Shown piece by piece: positions 34,865 to 45,131 of a stretch of DNA of 64,000 nt. The first letter of the stretch is position 1. Each line of letters begins with the position of its first letter. A program made the translations under genes and the position numbers. Origin of the DNA: Pseudomonas koreensis (GTDB lineage Bacteria > Pseudomonadota > Gammaproteobacteria > Pseudomonadales > Pseudomonadaceae); assembly GCF_024169245.1 (NCBI RefSeq), contig NZ_JALJWP010000001.1, positions 2,977,501 through 3,041,500 of the forward strand. Direction: 5' to 3'. Under the pieces are notes generated by a model. That model made no database searches. It was not told the origin of the DNA and was given only the letters and a program-made list of their open reading frames with translations.

Positions 34865-35716
34865 ATGGCTTTAACAGTAAACACCAACACCACATCGTTG
34901 AACGTTCAGAAAAACCTGAACCGCGCTTCCGACGCTCTGTCCACTTCGATGCAGCGCCTGTCTTCCGGCCTGAAAATCAACAGCGCCAAAGACGACGCAG
35001 CTGGCCTGCAGATCTCCAACCGTATGTCTTCGCAGATCCGCGGTAACACCCAGGCCATCCAGAACGCCAACGACGGTATCTCCGTTGCCCAGACCGCTGA
35101 AGGCGCTCTGCAAGCTACTACCGACATCCTGCAGCGTATGCGTGAACTGGCTGTTAAAGCCCGTAACGGTACCAACGGCACTGCTGACCAGACCGCTACC
35201 AACGCTGAATTCGCTCAGATGTCCGACGAGATCACCCGTATCTCGGCTTCGACCAACCTGAACGGCAAAAACCTGCTGGACGGTTCGGCTGGTACTGTGA
35301 CCCTGCAAGTTGGCGCAAACACCGGTTCGGCTAACCACATCGACCTGGTACTGAGCTCCAAGTTCGACGCCGTCAGCCTGTCGGTTGGCAGCGGCACTGT
35401 TGTACTGACTGGCGCCAGCCCTTCTGACGCTGCCGTCGCCATCGACAGCGCGATCACTGCAATCGACGCAGCTATCGCTAACATCGGTGCAACCCGCGCC
35501 AGCCTGGGTGCTTCGCAAAACCGTTTGACCAGCACCATCCAGAACCTGCAGAACATCACTGAAAACACTACCGCTGCTCAGGGTCGTGTACAGGACACCG
35601 ACTTCGCCGCTGAAACTGCTAACCTGACCAAGCAGCAGACTCTGCAGCAAGCTTCGACCTCCGTACTGGCTCAAGCCAACCAACTGCCTTCCGCTGTACT
35701 GAAGCTGCTTCAGTAA
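34865..35716 (+). CDS. fliC: Flagellin FliC
   Basis: This is the filament subunit, exported through the type III apparatus and the likely target of the glycosylation island. With 283 residues it is a short flagellin with D0 and D1 ends (MALTVNTNTTSLNVQKNLNR; AAETANLTKQQTLQQASTSV) and a small, Ser/Thr/Ala-rich centre (about 140-210) where O-glycans would sit. The flg22-type epitope is at residues 30-51. The family-typical GAGGAATTC ribosome site precedes the ATG. Codon choice is more biased than in its neighbours, as expected for a very highly expressed gene. It is the only flagellin gene in the window. Confidence 0.98.
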   Translation: MALTVNTNTTSLNVQKNLNRASDALSTSMQRLSSGLKINSAKDDAAGLQISNRMSSQIRGNTQAIQNANDGISVAQTAEGALQATTDILQRMRELAVKARNGTNGTADQTATNAEFAQMSDEITRISASTNLNGKNLLDGSAGTVTLQVGANTGSANHIDLVLSSKFDAVSLSVGSGTVVLTGASPSDAAVAIDSAITAIDAAIANIGATRASLGASQNRLTSTIQNLQNITENTTAAQGRVQDTDFAAETANLTKQQTLQQASTSVLAQANQLPSAVLKLLQ

Positions 35717-35732
35717 TTTCGGAATGAGTTTA

Positions 35733-35770
35733 AGCGGGGGAGTGCGCTTGTCGTGCTCTCTCGCTTTTTT
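35733..35770 (+). terminator. Rho-independent terminator after fliC
   Basis: AGCGGGGGAG pairs (with two G-T pairs) with CTCTCTCGCT, followed by six T residues. It would limit read-through from the very active fliC promoter into flaG. Confidence 0.8.
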
Positions 35771-35789
35771 ACGTTAAGAGGTGATGGGC

Positions 35790-36146
35790 ATGGACATGAG
35801 CGTAAAGCTTAACGTGTCTTATCCGGCTCCCAAGCCAGTGACACCGGTTGCTGACAAACCGTCAGAGCTGCCGAAAGTCCAAAAGACTGAAGCGCCGGTC
35901 GCTGCCAAGGATCAGGATTCAGACAGCGCCAAGTTGAAACTGGCGGTGCAAGAGATCGAAAAGTTCGTCCAGTCGATCAAGCGTAATCTGGAGTTCTCGA
36001 TCGACGAGCATTCCGGCAAGGTCATCGTCAAGGTGATCGCGAGCGAGACGGGTGAAGTCGTTCGACAGATTCCTTCCGCCGAAGCCCTCAAACTGGCGGA
36101 CAGCCTCGCCAATGCAAGTCATGTATTGTTCGACGCCAAAGTCTGA
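35790..36146 (+). CDS. flaG: FlaG family protein
   Basis: FlaG is a small protein, encoded beside flagellin in polar-flagellate bacteria, that affects filament length. I start at ATG 35790 (MDMSVKLNVSYP), eight bases after AGAGG; in-frame starts at 35781 and 35784 would add two or three residues. The 118 residues have a charged, Pro-rich first half and the conserved FlaG core at about 50-115 (KRNLEFSIDEHSGKVIVKVI, VVRQIPSAEALKLADSL). It lies between fliC and fliD, as in other pseudomonads. Confidence 0.93.
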   Translation: MDMSVKLNVSYPAPKPVTPVADKPSELPKVQKTEAPVAAKDQDSDSAKLKLAVQEIEKFVQSIKRNLEFSIDEHSGKVIVKVIASETGEVVRQIPSAEALKLADSLANASHVLFDAKV

Positions 36147-36228
36147 TAAATGGCATGAATAGTGTTTGTTCGTTCTCAGGACGCGTGTAACGGTCAAAAG
36201 AATGGCAACAATCTGAAGGGAGATGCAC

Positions 36229-37677
36229 ATGGCAAGTCCAATTCTACCGGGTTCCGGACTGGGTTCCGGCCTGGACATCGGCGCGATCGTGACCGCGCTG
36301 GTCAACGCCGACAAGTCTGCCAAGCAGACGCAGATCGATACTGCGACCAAAACCAACAGCCTGAAGATCTCCGGTGTCGGTTCGCTGAAAAGTGCACTGG
36401 CTGCATATCAGAAAGCGATGGGCGATCTGAACAAAGCTTCGAGTCCGGCGTTTGCCGGTTTTACCGCAACGTCTGACACGCCATCGGTTGTCGGTGCTAC
36501 CTCGGATAAAACCGCCGTACCGGGTACTTACAGCGTCGTCGTGAAAAACCTGGCCACCGGCTCGAAAGTTGCCAGTGCCGCCTTTGCCGGCGGGGCCGCC
36601 AGTGCCATTCCGAGTGGTACTCTGAAAATCAGTCAGAATGGCATTGATTACAATGTCGCGATTCCGGCCAATGCTACCTTGCAGTCCACGCGCGATGCGA
36701 TCAACACCGCGCAGTCCAGCAATGGCATTTCCGCGAACATCGTGACTGACAGTACCGGCGCCTCGCGTCTGGTACTGAGCTCCAACAAGACGGGCGCCGG
36801 CATGGACCTGCAGGTCAGCGGTATCGCCGGTCTCGAGATCGATGGCACCCAGAAGATGGGTGACAGTCCTGCGGCAGGGGCATCCGGTGCGGTCGGTGAT
36901 GTGGCCAAGGACGCTAGCCTGACCATCGACGGCCTGGCCGTTACCAGCAAGACCAATACCGTGACCGGTGCGATCAGCGGCATGACGCTTAACCTGACTG
37001 CTGCCAGTCCATTGGTCAATGGCGTCGCAACGCCAGCGACCGTTTCGGTTGCGACCAATACCGCCGGCATCCAGACATCGCTGCAATCGTTCATCGATTC
37101 CTATAACACCCTGAAGAAAACCATCGACACCTTGTCCAAGGCAACGCCGGATGCCGATGGCAATCTGACCGTTTCCGCAGCCTTCACCGGTGATGCTCTG
37201 CCGCGTTCGTTGATGGCCGATGTGCGCGCTCAATTGACCGATCCAGGGGCGGGCGGAGCGGGGCAATTGTCCGTGCTGTCGCAGATGGGCGTATTGACCG
37301 ATAGCAAAACCGGTTTGCTGACGCTCGACACTGCAGTGTTCAACAAGCGTATGGAAACTCCCGGCATGGCTGGTCAGGTTCAACAACTGTTCAGCGGCAC
37401 TGATGCCAAGAATGGTCTGTTGGCGCGTATGACTGCGGCGGTTGATCCGTACGTCAAGACCGGTGGACTGCTCGATCAGCGCAGCTCCAACCTGACGAAT
37501 CTGACTTCGAGCCTGCAAAAGCAGCAGGCGGCGCTGGATCTGCGCGTTGCCAACCTGACGACGACATTGACCGCCAAGTACAACGCCATGGACTTGCTGG
37601 TCGGCCAGATGAAGGCAACGGCGAGCAACATCACCTCGTTCTTCAGCTCGCTGAACGCTCAGCAGTCGGCGAAGTAA
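36229..37677 (+). CDS. fliD: Flagellar filament cap protein FliD (HAP2)
   Basis: FliD caps the filament tip and guides flagellin folding. The start is ATG 36229 (MASPILPGSGLGSGLDIGAI) behind AAGGGAG; an upstream ATG at 36223 would add two residues. The 482 residues keep the N-terminal HAP2 motif and the C-terminal coiled-coil part (LLDQRSSNLTNLTSSLQKQQ, ATASNITSFFSSLNAQQSAK). The middle is Thr/Ala-rich. No clear sigma-54 or sigma-28 promoter was seen in the 76 bp upstream; GGCATGAATAGTGT fails the -12 element. Confidence 0.95.
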   Translation: MASPILPGSGLGSGLDIGAIVTALVNADKSAKQTQIDTATKTNSLKISGVGSLKSALAAYQKAMGDLNKASSPAFAGFTATSDTPSVVGATSDKTAVPGTYSVVVKNLATGSKVASAAFAGGAASAIPSGTLKISQNGIDYNVAIPANATLQSTRDAINTAQSSNGISANIVTDSTGASRLVLSSNKTGAGMDLQVSGIAGLEIDGTQKMGDSPAAGASGAVGDVAKDASLTIDGLAVTSKTNTVTGAISGMTLNLTAASPLVNGVATPATVSVATNTAGIQTSLQSFIDSYNTLKKTIDTLSKATPDADGNLTVSAAFTGDALPRSLMADVRAQLTDPGAGGAGQLSVLSQMGVLTDSKTGLLTLDTAVFNKRMETPGMAGQVQQLFSGTDAKNGLLARMTAAVDPYVKTGGLLDQRSSNLTNLTSSLQKQQAALDLRVANLTTTLTAKYNAMDLLVGQMKATASNITSFFSSLNAQQSAK

Positions 37678-37691
37678 CAGTCAGGAACGAC

Positions 37692-37736
37692 AAAAACCCG
37701 GCTACGCTTTATCGGCGTGCGCCGGGTTTTTGTCTT
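37692..37736 (+). terminator. Rho-independent terminator after fliD
   Basis: AAAAACCCGGC and GCCGGGTTTTT make an 11-bp perfect stem followed by more T residues, 15 bp after the stop. Confidence 0.9.
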
Positions 37737-37806
37737 TTGATCTAAAGTTTTCCAACCGGTTGGCGATACACTGGTTATACGAGTCAACGTGGCAATGAGG
37801 TAGAAC

Positions 37807-38205
37807 ATGAACCCGATGTTAGCCCTTCGGCAGTACCAGAAAGTCGGCGCCCATGCGCAGACGTCCGAAGCGAGCCCGCACCGCCTGGTGCAAATGTTGA
37901 TGGAAGGTGGCCTGGCCCGTATTGCTCAGGCCAAGGGCGCCATCGAGCGCAAGGACATCCCCGCCAAATGCACGGCGATCAGCAAAGCCATCGGCATCGT
38001 CAGTGGCTTGCGCGAAGGTCTCGATCTTGAAAACAATGCAGAAGCGCTGGCCGATCTGGATGGCCTGTACATCTACATGATGAAGCGCCTTGCCGAGGCG
38101 AATATCAGCAGCGATCCACGTGTCCTCGATGAGGTGGCCGGCTTGCTGACAACGGTCAAAGAAGGCTGGGACGCCATCGCGCCCGTGCCGGCTCCGCAAT
38201 TCTGA
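37807..38205 (+). CDS. fliS: Flagellin export chaperone FliS
   Basis: FliS binds flagellin in the cytosol and keeps it unfolded for export. It has 132 residues, the usual size (about 125-135), all helical. ALRQYQKVGAHAQTSEASPH matches the N-terminal FliS signature, and HRLVQMLMEGGLARIAQAKG the following helix. LDLENNAEALADLDGLYIYM continues the four-helix bundle. It is separated from fliD by a terminator and lies 11 bp before the FliT gene. Confidence 0.94.
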   Translation: MNPMLALRQYQKVGAHAQTSEASPHRLVQMLMEGGLARIAQAKGAIERKDIPAKCTAISKAIGIVSGLREGLDLENNAEALADLDGLYIYMMKRLAEANISSDPRVLDEVAGLLTTVKEGWDAIAPVPAPQF

Positions 38206-38216
38206 AGGAGAGCACC

Positions 38217-38513
38217 ATGAGTCTTGTATTGCAGCGAATTGCCGATACCCGCGAAGCGTTGGTCGGTGCATTGGCCGAGCGAAACTGGGAAGCCATTGGC
38301 GAGCTGGATCTGGCTTGCCGTTCCTGCATGGAAGACGTCATGGCGGAAGCTTCGCTGGACGAAGTAGCGTTGCGCGACAACCTCGAGGAGCTGCTATTCG
38401 TCTACAAGGAGCTTCTTGAGGTGGCGATGGGAGAGCGGCAGGCGATAGCCAACGAGATGTCGCAGATCACCCAAGCGCAAAAGGCTGCAAAGGTTTACCA
38501 TCTGTTTGGTTGA
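38217..38513 (+). CDS. fliT: FliT-like flagellar chaperone
   Basis: This is a small cytosolic helical protein of 98 residues beginning MSLVLQRIADTREALVGALA. It follows fliS, where FliT-type chaperones for FliD are encoded. The sequence is acidic, with helices at about 1-50 and 55-90. Sequence conservation in FliT is weak, so the call rests largely on position, length and helicity. GAAGGAGAG precedes the ATG. Confidence 0.78.
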   Translation: MSLVLQRIADTREALVGALAERNWEAIGELDLACRSCMEDVMAEASLDEVALRDNLEELLFVYKELLEVAMGERQAIANEMSQITQAQKAAKVYHLFG

Positions 38514-38550
38514 TTAACCGTCAGTTGAACCAGAGATGTGCGCCATAAAT

Positions 38551-38579
38551 TTGACTGTGCACGGTTTTTTGACTTAACT
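38551..38579 (+). promoter_or_regulatory. Possible sigma-70-type promoter of fleQ
   Basis: TTGACT and TTAACT are separated by 17 bases, about 105 bp upstream of fleQ. A housekeeping promoter is expected for the master regulator, but the -10 element is imperfect. Confidence 0.35.
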
Positions 38580-38685
38580 AGTGGCTATTATCAGGTTTAG
38601 GGCGTCTACAGGCACATGGTGTCCTGCAAGCGTCTCGCTTGCCTTATTTTTCGGGCATTGAGTTGACTAGGGAAGTTGCTATTGC

Positions 38686-40161
<1,476 letters not shown>

Positions 40162-40173
40162 CGCCTGTTTTTC

Positions 40174-40202
40174 AACTGCTTAATTTATAAGCGGTTTTTT
40201 TT
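40174..40202 (+). terminator. Rho-independent terminator after fleQ
   Basis: AACTGCTTA pairs with TAAGCGGTT around a short AT loop and is followed by a T-run. It ends directly against the fleSR promoter. Confidence 0.75.
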
Positions 40203-40218
40203 AGGCACGGGTATTGCT
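40202..40218 (+). promoter_or_regulatory. Sigma-54 promoter of fleSR
   Basis: AGGCACGGGTATTGCT has GG at 40204-40205 and GC at 40216-40217 (N10), very close to TGGCACG-N4-TTGC. It lies 55 bp before fleS and should be FleQ-dependent. Confidence 0.85.
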
Positions 40219-40271
40219 ATATCCCTCGCAACGTTCCGTTTCACTGACGGTCAGCCAAGCGAGAGAGCCCA

Positions 40272-41483
40272 ATGCCCCAAGCCGCCCAGATCTCTTCTGC
40301 CTCCAATATCGTGGGGCAACCCTCGTCCGTAGAGCAGGCAAGTCGTCCGGGACTTGAGCAGGCCTTTCAGCTGTTCAACCAGATGTCGAGCCAGTTGACC
40401 GACTCCTACAGCCTGCTCGAAGCCCGGGTCACTGAGCTCAAGGGCGAGCTGGCGGTAGTCAGCGCCCAGCGCATGCAGGAGCTGGCGGAAAAAGAACGCC
40501 TGGCCAATCGTCTGCAAAACCTCCTCGACCTGTTGCCCGGCGGCGTGATCGTTATCGACAGCCACGGTCTGGTGCGCGAAGCCAACCCGGCCGCCATCGA
40601 CCTGCTTGGCTCGCCACTCGAAGGCGAGCTCTGGCGCCATGTGATCGCACGCTGCTTCGCTCCGCGTGAAGACGACGGTCATGAAATCTCTCTTAAAAAC
40701 GGTCGACGCCTGTCGATCTCCACCCGCTCGCTGGACGCCGAGCCGGGGCAGTTGGTGCTGCTCAATGACTTGACGGAAACCCGTCATCTGCAAGATCAAC
40801 TGGCACGGCACGAGCGGTTGTCTTCGCTGGGGCGCATGGTTGCGTCCCTGGCGCATCAGATTCGCACGCCGCTGTCCGCCGCTTTGCTTTACGCCAGTCA
40901 TCTGACTGAGCAGCAATTGCCGGTGGAAACCCAGCAGCGTTTTGCCGGCCGCCTGAAAGAGCGTCTGCACGAACTCGAACATCAAGTGCGCGACATGCTG
41001 GTGTTCGCCCGTGGTGAATTGCCCCTGACCGATCGCCTGACCCCCGATGCCTTGATGCAATCGCTGCAGGCCGCGGCGCTGACCCACGTGCAGGATCTGC
41101 CGATTCGCTGGCAGTGTGACAGCCATGTCGGTGAGCTGCTGTGCAACCGCGATACGCTGGTCGGCGCATTGCTGAATCTGATTGAAAATGCCATCCAGGC
41201 CAGCGCCGGCGAAGCGCGGCTGAAAGTGCATTGCTACACCAGAGGCAACACCCTGCGCGTGTGTGTCAGCGACAGCGGCAGCGGCATTGAGCCGACAGTT
41301 TTGGCGCGCCTCGGCGAGCCTTTTTTTACTACCAAAGTCACCGGGACCGGTCTTGGCCTGACCGTGGTCAAAGCGGTGGCGCGTGCCCATCAGGGAGAAT
41401 TGACCCTGCGTTCGCGGGTCGGGCGCGGTACCTGCGTGCAGGTCAGCCTGCCGCTGTTTTCCGCTGCACAGGGAGTTGAATGA
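40272..41483 (+). CDS. fleS: Flagellar sensor histidine kinase FleS
   Basis: FleS is a cytosolic sensor kinase that phosphorylates FleR to switch on middle flagellar genes. The 403 residues have an N-terminal coiled coil (about 35-80), a PAS domain (about 85-180, LLPGGVIVIDSHGLVREANP), a HisKA helix with the phosphorylated His195 in SLAHQIRTPLSAAL, and an ATPase domain (NLIENAIQASAGEARL; VSDSGSGIEP; GTGLGLTVVKAV). There is no transmembrane segment. It overlaps fleR by four bases. Confidence 0.95.
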   Translation: MPQAAQISSASNIVGQPSSVEQASRPGLEQAFQLFNQMSSQLTDSYSLLEARVTELKGELAVVSAQRMQELAEKERLANRLQNLLDLLPGGVIVIDSHGLVREANPAAIDLLGSPLEGELWRHVIARCFAPREDDGHEISLKNGRRLSISTRSLDAEPGQLVLLNDLTETRHLQDQLARHERLSSLGRMVASLAHQIRTPLSAALLYASHLTEQQLPVETQQRFAGRLKERLHELEHQVRDMLVFARGELPLTDRLTPDALMQSLQAAALTHVQDLPIRWQCDSHVGELLCNRDTLVGALLNLIENAIQASAGEARLKVHCYTRGNTLRVCVSDSGSGIEPTVLARLGEPFFTTKVTGTGLGLTVVKAVARAHQGELTLRSRVGRGTCVQVSLPLFSAAQGVE

Positions 41484-42871
41484 TCGTCATGGGCATCAGG
41501 GTGTTGCTGGTCGAGGATGACCGTTCGTTGCGCGAAGCGCTGGCCGATACGCTGTTGCTCGCCGGCCACGATTATCACGCCGTCGGCAGCGCCGAAGAAG
41601 CGCTGACGGCCGTTGCGCAGCAAGCCTTCAGTCTGGTGGTCAGCGACGTCAACATGCCGGGCATGGACGGTCATCAATTGCTTGCCCTGCTGCGCGCGCG
41701 CCAACCGCAATTGCCGGTGCTGCTGATGACCGCCCACGGCGCGGTCGAGCGTGCGGTCGATGCGATGCGTCAAGGCGCGGCGGATTACCTGGTCAAACCG
41801 TTTGAGCCCAAGGCATTGCTTGATCTGGTGGCCCGGCATGCGCTGGGCAGCCTTGACGCTGGCGAAGCGGATGGCCCCGTCGCGGTCGAGCCGGCCAGTG
41901 CGCAGCTTCTTGAACTGGCCGCGCGGGTCGCGCGCAGTGATTCTACTGTCCTGATCTCCGGCGAGTCCGGCACCGGTAAAGAAGTATTGGCGCGCTACAT
42001 TCACCAGCAATCGCGGCGGGCCAGTCAGCCATTTATCGCAATCAACTGTGCGGCGATTCCCGACAACATGCTCGAAGCGACGCTGTTCGGTCATGAGAAG
42101 GGTTCGTTCACCGGCGCTATCGCCTCGCAGGCCGGCAAGTTCGAGCAAGCGGACGGTGGCACCATTCTGCTCGATGAAATTTCCGAAATGCCGCTGGGTC
42201 TGCAAGCCAAACTGCTGCGGGTGCTGCAGGAGCGCGAAGTCGAGCGCGTGGGCGCACGCAAGCCGATCAGTCTGGATATCCGCGTGGTTGCGACCACGAA
42301 CCGCGATCTGGCCGGTGAAGTGGCGGCGGGGCGCTTTCGTGAAGATCTGTTTTACCGCTTGTCGGTTTTCCCCTTGGCCTGGCGTCCACTTCGCGAGCGC
42401 ACTGCCGATATCCTGCCGCTGGCGCAAAAGTTGTTGGCCAAACACGTCAATAAAATGAAGCACGCTGCGGCGAAGCTGTCCCCCGAAGCACAAGCCTGTC
42501 TGACCGAGTACCCGTGGCCGGGCAACGTGCGGGAGCTGGACAACGCCATTCAGCGCGCGCTGATTCTGCAGCAGGGCGGCTTGATCCAGCCGCAGGATTT
42601 CTGCCTGACCGGTGCGGTGACATTTGCGCCGTTGCCGGTGTCGGCACCGGTGATCCGCGAGGTAGAAATTGAGGCGGATTCCACTGGAGCACTGGGCGAC
42701 GACCTGCGCCGCCGGGAGTTTCAGATGATCATCGACACCCTGCGCGCCGAGCGTGGCCGCCGCAAGGAAGCTGCCGAAAAGCTCGGCATCAGCCCCCGCA
42801 CCCTGCGCTACAAACTGGCGCAAATGCGCGACGCCGGGATGGACGTCGAAGGCTATCTGTTCGCCACCTGA
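41480..42871 (+). CDS. fleR: Flagellar response regulator FleR
   Basis: FleR is a sigma-54-dependent activator of the class III flagellar genes. The 463 residues form a receiver with the phosphorylatable Asp56 in [12 protein letters not shown], an AAA+ domain ([40 protein letters not shown]) and a C-terminal HTH ([20 protein letters not shown]). The sigma-54 loop is GSFTGA, a usual variant. The ATG at 41480 overlaps the fleS stop with GGGAG upstream. Confidence 0.96.
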   Translation: MIVMGIRVLLVEDDRSLREALADTLLLAGHDYHAVGSAEEALTAVAQQAFSLVVSDVNMPGMDGHQLLALLRARQPQLPVLLMTAHGAVERAVDAMRQGAADYLVKPFEPKALLDLVARHALGSLDAGEADGPVAVEPASAQLLELAARVARSDSTVLISGESGTGKEVLARYIHQQSRRASQPFIAINCAAIPDNMLEATLFGHEKGSFTGAIASQAGKFEQADGGTILLDEISEMPLGLQAKLLRVLQEREVERVGARKPISLDIRVVATTNRDLAGEVAAGRFREDLFYRLSVFPLAWRPLRERTADILPLAQKLLAKHVNKMKHAAAKLSPEAQACLTEYPWPGNVRELDNAIQRALILQQGGLIQPQDFCLTGAVTFAPLPVSAPVIREVEIEADSTGALGDDLRRREFQMIIDTLRAERGRRKEAAEKLGISPRTLRYKLAQMRDAGMDVEGYLFAT

Positions 42872-42906
42872 CGGATGCTGCAAAACATTCCAGATGCTTT
42901 TCTCAG

Positions 42907-42932
42907 AAGGGTGCCCAGGAGCTGGCACCCTT
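42907..42932 (+). other. Hairpin after fleR sharing its 3' arm with the fliE promoter
   Basis: AAGGGTGCC and GGCACCCTT form a perfect 9-bp stem with an 8-base loop, 36 bp after fleR. The GGCAC of the 3' arm is also the -24 box of the next promoter. No T-run follows, so termination is uncertain. Confidence 0.7.
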
Positions 42933-42938
42933 GTTGCT
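42922..42938 (+). promoter_or_regulatory. Sigma-54 promoter of fliEFGHIJ
   Basis: CTGGCACCCTTGTTGCT matches TGGCAC-N5-TTGC exactly, with GG at 42924-42925 and GC at 42936-42937. It lies 62 bp before fliE. Confidence 0.88.
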
Positions 42939-42999
42939 AATACCTGTGTACCCGCCGAGTGAGTGTCAAAAAATTGCGGGCCGCCCAAGAGAGTAGACC

Positions 43000-43329
43000 A
43001 TGAGCCAAGGTATTGAATTTAATCGGTTGATGATGGACATGCAGGCCATGAAAGTGGATGCCATGTCTGCGCGTAAATCGACTGCCGCTGTCCCTGAAAT
43101 TGCCGGCAGCAGCTTTTCCGACATGCTCGGTCAGGCGATCAATAAAGTCAGCGATACCCAGCAGGCGTCGACTCAACTGGCCAACGCTTTCGAGATCGGC
43201 AAGAGCGGTGTCGACCTGACCGACGTGATGATCGCATCGCAAAAAGCCAGCGTGTCGTTCCAGGCTCTGACCCAGGTGCGCAACAAGCTGGTCCAGGCAT
43301 ACCAAGACATCATGCAGATGCCGGTTTAA
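43000..43329 (+). CDS. fliE: Hook-basal body protein FliE
   Basis: FliE joins the MS ring to the rod and is the first protein exported. The 109 residues have the typical C-terminal half [20 protein letters not shown] and [27 protein letters not shown] precedes the ATG. It heads the fliEFGHIJ operon, 14 bp before fliF. Confidence 0.96.
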   Translation: MSQGIEFNRLMMDMQAMKVDAMSARKSTAAVPEIAGSSFSDMLGQAINKVSDTQQASTQLANAFEIGKSGVDLTDVMIASQKASVSFQALTQVRNKLVQAYQDIMQMPV

Positions 43330-43343
43330 GGGCGAAATAAGTC

Positions 43344-45131
43344 ATGGCAGAAGCAGTCGCTGATAACGTTCCGGCCAAGGCCACCCCGATCGACGGCAAA
43401 CCGCCGCTGTTCGGCCTGTCCTTTCTGGAAAACCTTTCCCAGATGACCGTGCTGCGTCAGGTCGGCCTGTTGGTCGGTCTGGCTGCGAGCGTGGCGATTG
43501 GCTTTGCCGTGGTGCTGTGGTCGCAGCAGCCGGATTACCGTCCACTGTACGGCAGCCTTGCCGGCCTTGACGCCAAGCAGGTCATGGAAACCCTGGCCGC
43601 CGCTGACATCCCTTACAACGTAGAACCCAATTCCGGGGCCTTGCTGGTCAAGGCCGACGACCTGTCCCGTGCGCGGATGAAACTCGCCGCCGCTGGTGTC
43701 ACTCCCAGCGACGGCAATATCGGTTTCGAAATTCTCGACAAAGAACAGGGTCTGGGCACCAGCCAGTTCATGGAAGCGACCCGTTATCGTCGCGGCCTCG
43801 AAGGCGAACTGGCGCGGACCATCTCCAGCCTGAACAACGTCAAGGGTGCCCGCGTGCACCTGGCCATTCCGAAGAGTTCGGTGTTCGTCCGTGACGAGCG
43901 CAAGCCGAGCGCTTCGGTACTGGTCGAGCTGTACAGCGGGCGTTCGCTGGAGCCGGGTCAAGTGGTAGCGATCATCAACCTGGTCGCGACGTCCGTACCC
44001 GAGTTGAGCAAATCGCAGATCACCGTCGTCGATCAGAAGGGCAATCTGCTCTCCGATCAGGCGGAGAACTCGGAAATGACCATGGCCGGCAAGCAGTTCG
44101 ATTACAGCCGTCGCATGGAAAGCATGCTCACCCAGCGCGTGCACAACATTCTGCAACCGGTACTGGGCAATGATCGCTACAAGGCTGAAGTCTCCGCCGA
44201 CGTCGATTTCAGTGCCGTCGAATCGACAGCCGAGCAGTTCAACCCGGACCAACCGGCGTTGCGCAGTGAGCAGTCGGTCAACGAACAACGCACCGCCAGC
44301 AATGGCCCGCAAGGTGTGCCGGGTGCCCTGAGCAACCAGCCACCGTCGCCAGCCTCGGCGCCGCAGACCACCGGTGGCACCGCCGCACCGGCCGGCATGA
44401 TCCAGCCGGGTCAGCCACTGGTTGACGCCAACGGTCAGCAGATCATGGACCCGGCCACCGGCCAGCCGATGCTCGCGCCGTACCCGGCCGACAAGCGTCT
44501 ACAATCGACGAAGAACTTCGAGCTCGACCGTTCGATCAGCCACACCAAACAGCAGCAGGGCCGTCTCAATCGCCTGTCGGTGTCGGTGGTGGTCGATGAT
44601 CAAGTCAAGATCAACCCGGCCAACGGTGAAACCAGCCGCGCGCCGTGGAGCGCCGACGAATTGGCGCGCTTCACCCGTCTGGTGCAGGACGCCGTCGGTT
44701 TCGACGCCAGCCGTGGTGACAGCGTCAGCGTGATCAACATGCCGTTCTCCGCCGAGCGCGGTGAAGTGATTGCCGATATTCCGTTCTACTCCCAGCCATG
44801 GTTCTGGGACATCGTCAAACAAGTGCTGGGTGTGCTGTTCATCCTCGTGCTGGTGTTTGGTGTGCTGCGTCCGGTGCTCAACAACATCACCGGCGGTGGC
44901 AAAGGCAAGGAGCTGGCCGGTCTGGGCAGCGACGTGGAACTCGGTGGCATGGGCGGCCTGGACGGCGACCTGGCCAACGACCGCGTGAGCCTCGGTGGTC
45001 CGCAGAGCATTCTGTTGCCGAGCCCGAGCGAGGGTTATGACGCGCAGCTGAATGCAATCAAGAGTCTGGTAGCTGAAGACCCGGGTCGCGTGGCTCAGGT
45101 CGTAAAAGAGTGGATTAACGCAGATGAGTGA
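43344..45131 (+). CDS. fliF: Flagellar MS-ring protein FliF
   Basis: FliF builds the MS ring in the inner membrane around the export gate. The 595 residues have a transmembrane helix at about 35-58 (VGLLVGLAASVAIGFAVVLW), periplasmic ring-building domains (YRPLYGSLAGLDAKQVMETL, ARVHLAIPKSSVFVRDERKP), a variable Pro/Ala-rich segment (about 310-375), a second membrane helix at about 490-508 (VLGVLFILVLVFGVL) and a cytosolic tail (VAQVVKEWIN) that contacts FliG. It overlaps fliG by eight bases. Confidence 0.96.
   Translation: MAEAVADNVPAKATPIDGKPPLFGLSFLENLSQMTVLRQVGLLVGLAASVAIGFAVVLWSQQPDYRPLYGSLAGLDAKQVMETLAAADIPYNVEPNSGALLVKADDLSRARMKLAAAGVTPSDGNIGFEILDKEQGLGTSQFMEATRYRRGLEGELARTISSLNNVKGARVHLAIPKSSVFVRDERKPSASVLVELYSGRSLEPGQVVAIINLVATSVPELSKSQITVVDQKGNLLSDQAENSEMTMAGKQFDYSRRMESMLTQRVHNILQPVLGNDRYKAEVSADVDFSAVESTAEQFNPDQPALRSEQSVNEQRTASNGPQGVPGALSNQPPSPASAPQTTGGTAAPAGMIQPGQPLVDANGQQIMDPATGQPMLAPYPADKRLQSTKNFELDRSISHTKQQQGRLNRLSVSVVVDDQVKINPANGETSRAPWSADELARFTRLVQDAVGFDASRGDSVSVINMPFSAERGEVIADIPFYSQPWFWDIVKQVLGVLFILVLVFGVLRPVLNNITGGGKGKELAGLGSDVELGGMGGLDGDLANDRVSLGGPQSILLPSPSEGYDAQLNAIKSLVAEDPGRVAQVVKEWINADE

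Noticed and set aside
36151..36170. Possible sigma-54 promoter before fliD (TGGCATGAATAGTGT)
   Set aside because: At the N10 position there is GT, not GC, and no TTGC element.
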